Shown here: piece after piece, positions 31,667 through 34,082 of the stretch
Position numbering within the stretch: the first letter of the stretch is position 1
Layout of the letters: every line of letters begins with the position of its first letter
Assembly: GCA_049324575.1 (NCBI GenBank)
Contig: JBMONI010000001.1
Span: 1-34,082, forward strand
Length of the DNA: 34,082 nucleotides
Direction: 5' to 3'
From: JBMONI01 sp049324575
GTDB taxonomy: Bacteria > Omnitrophota > Omnitrophia > Omnitrophales > Aquincolibacteriaceae
Translations under genes and position numbers: made by a program
Notes under the pieces: generated by a model
What the model was told of the DNA's origin: nothing
The model's input: only the letters and a program-made list of their open reading frames with translations
Databases searched by the model: none

Positions 31667-32841
31667 CTCGGCGGTTTCTCCGTCCTTTGCGCTAGCACGA
31701 GGCGGATGCAATCATGAACCTCACGGACCGAGATCTTCATGAGGCAGTCATGATGCGCATATCGGCAACGCGGAGATTCGCAAGGCGAGCATGGGACCGC
31801 ATAGCGGATCAAATGCAGTTTCGGGTTCCAAGGATGCCAAACATTCTCATCATTCGTCCCGCTGAACAAGATAATGGATTCCAGCTTCTGCGCGGCCGCG
31901 AGATGGGCCGGCCCGGAATCGTTCCCCACATAGAGATCGCAAAGGTCCATGATCACCGGGAGATCTTCCAATCGCGTTTTCCCACGAAGGTCCCGTAAAT
32001 CGGGATGGGCAGGCAAAGCCCTTCCTTCGGACCCCGCTCCGCCTTGCCCGATCAGGATCACATGCGCTTCGCGACGATCAAGCAGCATTCGGATCAGCTC
32101 TTCATAGCGCGTCCATGGCCATCGCTTCGAAGGATATCCCGCTTCGCCATGAATGATCACGCGCGGGCGGCTATCGGAATGGAGATAGAAGCCAAGCTCT
32201 TTTTCGATCTCGCCGCGCCGCGCAGCAGTATAAGTGAAAGACTCCAGTTCGGAACAGGTATCGGCGCCGAGTCGTTGGGTCAAAAGCAGATTCAACGTTA
32301 CTTGATGAGTGCGCCCATTATCCCAAAGCGCTTCGGAAAGCCAGAATCCGCCGCCGGTATTGGCATATCCGATACGCCACGGGATCTTTGCACAACGCAA
32401 AAGACGAATAGTGCGGAGGTCCCCGCGGAAATCAATACCAATATCGTACTGCCGGGACCGGAGCAGTTTCACCAGCCGGAAATATTCCCGAAACAGGCGC
32501 CACCCTCCTTGGCCCCGCTTGAACCATGAACGCTCACAAGCAAGGACATCCCCCCATGGATAAGTGTCCCGGAAAAGCGGAAGGGTCTCGCTTGTCAGCA
32601 GAAGGTCGATTCGGGCATGCGGATAACGCCGATGCAAGGCGCTCAATGCGGGACGGATCATAACCACATCGCCGATCTGGTCGATCCGGACCACAAGGAT
32701 CCGCTCGGGATTCTGGGGACGGCTACAGGGACGCAGCCTCCGGATCAGGCCGAAAAGGATCCCGCCGAACAAATCCAGTCCGAAAGCGGCCAAGCGCTTC
32801 CACAGCCGGCGATAGCGATATCTGGGCTTGAGCCACGGCAT
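31663..32841 (-). CDS. GT9-family glycosyltransferase (lipopolysaccharide heptosyltransferase family)
   Basis: GT9 enzymes transfer ADP-heptose to LPS core or similar sugars to surface glycans. The 392-residue protein has a short basic N-terminal extension with a hydrophobic stretch. Then comes the family motif ILVVRIDQIGDVVMIRPAL (about residues 48-66), SKRWPWTRYEEL, and the C-terminal substrate motif YVGNDSGPAHLAAAQ. The Cys-rich tail CSPCESPRCRYAHHDCLMKI is typical. The ATG at 32841 has no ribosome binding site. A TAGAAT hexamer lies six bases upstream. It starts 22 bases after the small membrane protein gene. Confidence 0.9.
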   Translation of the reverse strand: MPWLKPRYRYRRLWKRLAAFGLDLFGGILFGLIRRLRPCSRPQNPERILVVRIDQIGDVVMIRPALSALHRRYPHARIDLLLTSETLPLFRDTYPWGDVLACERSWFKRGQGGWRLFREYFRLVKLLRSRQYDIGIDFRGDLRTIRLLRCAKIPWRIGYANTGGGFWLSEALWDNGRTHQVTLNLLLTQRLGADTCSELESFTYTAARRGEIEKELGFYLHSDSRPRVIIHGEAGYPSKRWPWTRYEELIRMLLDRREAHVILIGQGGAGSEGRALPAHPDLRDLRGKTRLEDLPVIMDLCDLYVGNDSGPAHLAAAQKLESIILFSGTNDENVWHPWNPKLHLIRYAVPCSPCESPRCRYAHHDCLMKISVREVHDCIRLVLAQRTEKPPR

Positions 32842-32863
32842 GGGAATATTCTAATACGAGGGC

Positions 32864-33022
32864 TTAAAAAAGAGTATAAATGAATGGGGAAAGCGCCGAG
32901 CCCTGCGCGAAGACGATCAAAAAGCCCAGCAGGACCAACACGAGGATGATCGGGGTCAACCACCATTTTTTGCGGACCTTGAGAAAATCCCAGAATTCTT
33001 TCATGATGCCAAGTTTACCCAT
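32864..33022 (-). CDS. SxtK/DUF5989-like 52-residue membrane protein
   Basis: This very small gene lies between the SxtJ-like gene and the GT9 gene. The 52 residues open MGKLGIMKEFWDFLKVRKKW, followed by one strongly hydrophobic segment at about residues 22-39, then AQGSALSPFIYTLF. It has the length, the N-terminal EFW-FLK-RKK-W pattern and the final FIYTLF expected of the DUF5989/SxtK family found beside carbamoyltransferases. The ATG at 33022 has AAGGAG four bases upstream, so it is clearly expressed. It probably inserts in the inner membrane. Its function is unknown. Confidence 0.85.
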   Translation of the reverse strand: MGKLGIMKEFWDFLKVRKKWWLTPIILVLVLLGFLIVFAQGSALSPFIYTLF

Positions 33023-33037
33023 AAAACTCCTTTGAGT

Positions 33038-33454
33038 TTAAAATTGCCTTTCACAGCGTTCGCGTTGGTTCTGCGCAGGATCTCTCGGGATCCAATAACT
33101 GCTTCGCCCCTTCTCGATCTTCAAGGATAGCAAATCTTTTCCGGCAAGTCTCGTCAAAAGGCCGATCGGGGCCACCCCCAGATAAAAAAGCAAGGTCAGA
33201 AGAATATGGGAGACGATCCAACCCAAGATCAAGGCTAAGGTCATCCACGCCTTGTGAAGGGGTCTCAAGATCGCAGGGCAGAAGATCCCGCCCGCAAGCA
33301 GCAAAGAAGCCGGGATCAGAAAGTAAGGATAGGCCATCCGCCCCTTCCAAAGGAGAAAAAGCCCAAGGAGCCCCGAGATTCCGCCGACCAGAAGTCCGAA
33401 CTCCTTCAATTTCTTGCGACTCGAATCAATATTTTTTATTTCTTTCCAAATCAT
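33038..33454 (-). CDS. SxtJ-like membrane protein
   Basis: This 138-residue protein opens MIWKEIKNIDSSRKKLKEFG. Three hydrophobic segments follow, at about 20-36, 42-61 and 70-100, with a basic C-terminal tail (RDPAQNQRERCERQF). This matches the SxtJ family, a small membrane protein regularly encoded with SxtI-type carbamoyltransferases. The ATG at 33454 is one base after the carbamoyltransferase stop, so the two are translationally coupled. A longer in-frame reading to 33784 would run through the carbamoyltransferase gene in another frame and is a shadow. Function is unknown. Confidence 0.85.
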   Translation of the reverse strand: MIWKEIKNIDSSRKKLKEFGLLVGGISGLLGLFLLWKGRMAYPYFLIPASLLLAGGIFCPAILRPLHKAWMTLALILGWIVSHILLTLLFYLGVAPIGLLTRLAGKDLLSLKIEKGRSSYWIPRDPAQNQRERCERQF

Positions 33455-33455
33455 T

Positions 33456-34082
33456 TTAGTCGAGCTCGAATTCTTTCCGCCAATCCACATCCCGGACCAA
33501 GGGTTCCTGCGCCGTTTTATCCAGCAGAAAATTCCCCAGGACCAGATAATCCATGTGGGTGCGCATGAAACAACGGAACGCATCTTCCGGCGTACAGACC
33601 ATCGGCTCCCCCCGGACATTGAAAGAGGTGTTGATGATGACCGGGCACCCGCTTTTCTCTTCAAAAGCGCGGAGCATTTTGTAGTAAAGGCCATGCTCGC
33701 GAGCCTCGACCGTTTGGACCCGGGCCGAATAATCCACATGGGTGATCGCCGGAACGCTCGAGCGGATGGTTTTGAGGAGTTCAATCCCTTGAAGTTTTTT
33801 TTCCGCTTCGGTCAGATCCCTGCGTTTGTTTTTCTGGACAGGCGCCACCAAAAGCATGTAGGGGCTTTTTTGGCCGGGCTTCATTTCAAAATATTCTGCG
33901 ACCCGTTCTTCCAGGACGGTCGGCGCAAACGGCCTGAAACTTTCGCGGAATTTGATCTTGAGGTTCATCACTTCCTGCATACGCGGCGAACGGGCATCAC
34001 CGAGGATCGAACGGCCTCCGAGCGCCCGCGGGCCAAACTCCATTCGGCCCTGGAACCAGCCGACCACTTTTTCTTCCGCGAT
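33456..34082 (-). CDS. NodU/SxtI-type O-carbamoyltransferase, C-terminal part (5' end outside window)
   Basis: This partial gene covers the last ~208 residues of a carbamoyltransferase that moves a carbamoyl group from carbamoyl phosphate to a hydroxyl of a sugar or small molecule. The C-terminal Sua5/YrdC-like fold carries the family signature QGRMEFGPRALGGRSIL, followed by KIKFRESFRPFAPTVL and NTSFNVRGEPMV, and it ends PLVRDVDWRKEFELD. The frame is open to base 34082, so the N-terminal domain lies in the neighbouring sequence. Given the glycosyltransferases that follow, the likely target is a surface sugar; an antibiotic or saxitoxin-like substrate is not excluded. Confidence 0.92.
   Translation of the reverse strand: MAEEKVVGWFQGRMEFGPRALGGRSILGDARSPRMQEVMNLKIKFRESFRPFAPTVLEERVAEYFEMKPGQKSPYMLLVAPVQKNKRRDLTEAEKKLQGIELLKTIRSSVPAITHVDYSARVQTVEAREHGLYYKMLRAFEEKSGCPVIINTSFNVRGEPMVCTPEDAFRCFMRTHMDYLVLGNFLLDKTAQEPLVRDVDWRKEFELD

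Noticed and set aside
33455..33784. A longer form of the SxtJ-like protein reaching to 33784
   Set aside because: The first 110 residues are the carbamoyltransferase gene read in another frame. The ATG at 33454 fits the one-base junction and the family length.

Overview
The window is a 34-kb bacterial chromosome segment in which every supported gene is on the minus strand, so transcription runs from the high-numbered end to the low-numbered end. Base composition is moderately GC-rich. A TonB-dependent receptor, a GT9 (heptosyltransferase-family) LPS enzyme and other envelope glycosyltransferases point to a two-membraned (diderm) bacterium. Gene order and protein style (a phosphoglycerate kinase with a Lys/Glu-rich insert, a trypanosome-like GAPDH, a family-4 uracil-DNA glycosylase beside priA) do not fit Proteobacteria or Firmicutes well. 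My best guess is an uncultured PVC-neighbourhood lineage such as Omnitrophota, but this is from memory and not proven.

In transcription order there are four regions. (1) 34082-26083 is an envelope polysaccharide/glycolipid block: a partial NodU/SxtI-type carbamoyltransferase, an SxtJ-like membrane protein, a 52-residue SxtK/DUF5989-like membrane peptide, a GT9 enzyme, two GT4 glycosyltransferases, a WbaP-type polyprenyl-phosphate sugar phosphotransferase, a GT2 enzyme and an MGDG-synthase-like lipid glycosyltransferase. (2) 26090-20712 is a translationally linked housekeeping block: family-4 uracil-DNA glycosylase, priA, def, fmt and another GT4. (3) 20708-14928 is a vitamin B12 acquisition operon: promoter, cobalamin riboswitch, terminator/SD-masking hairpin, TonB-dependent receptor, periplasmic binding protein, permease, ATPase and corrinoid adenosyltransferase. 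(4) 14841-1 begins at a perfect TTGACA-N16-TATAAT promoter and reads gap-pgk-tpiA-secG-recG-rsmD-coaD-yceD-rpmF-plsX-fabH-fabD-fabG-acpP-fabF, then smc, which runs off the window.

The glycolytic trio supplies lower glycolysis. The plsX/fab block is the type II fatty-acid synthase that feeds membrane lipid and lipid A. The envelope block would use those lipids and polyprenyl carriers. Many genes overlap by 1-8 bases (ATGA, GTGA or TGATG junctions), which indicates tight translational coupling. Stretches without genes are short. The longest are 20417-20711 (riboswitch, hairpin, promoter), 1760-1935 (inverted repeat before smc) and 14753-14927 (gap promoter). I saw no rRNA, tRNA, insertion sequence or CRISPR array.

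The items most worth follow-up are the carbamoyltransferase/SxtJ/SxtK-like triad inside an envelope cluster, a PriA that has lost all four ligands of one of its two zinc sites, an apparently leaderless def, the B12 riboswitch whose terminator also hides the ribosome binding site, and the GAPDH/Pgk pair with unusual sequence features.
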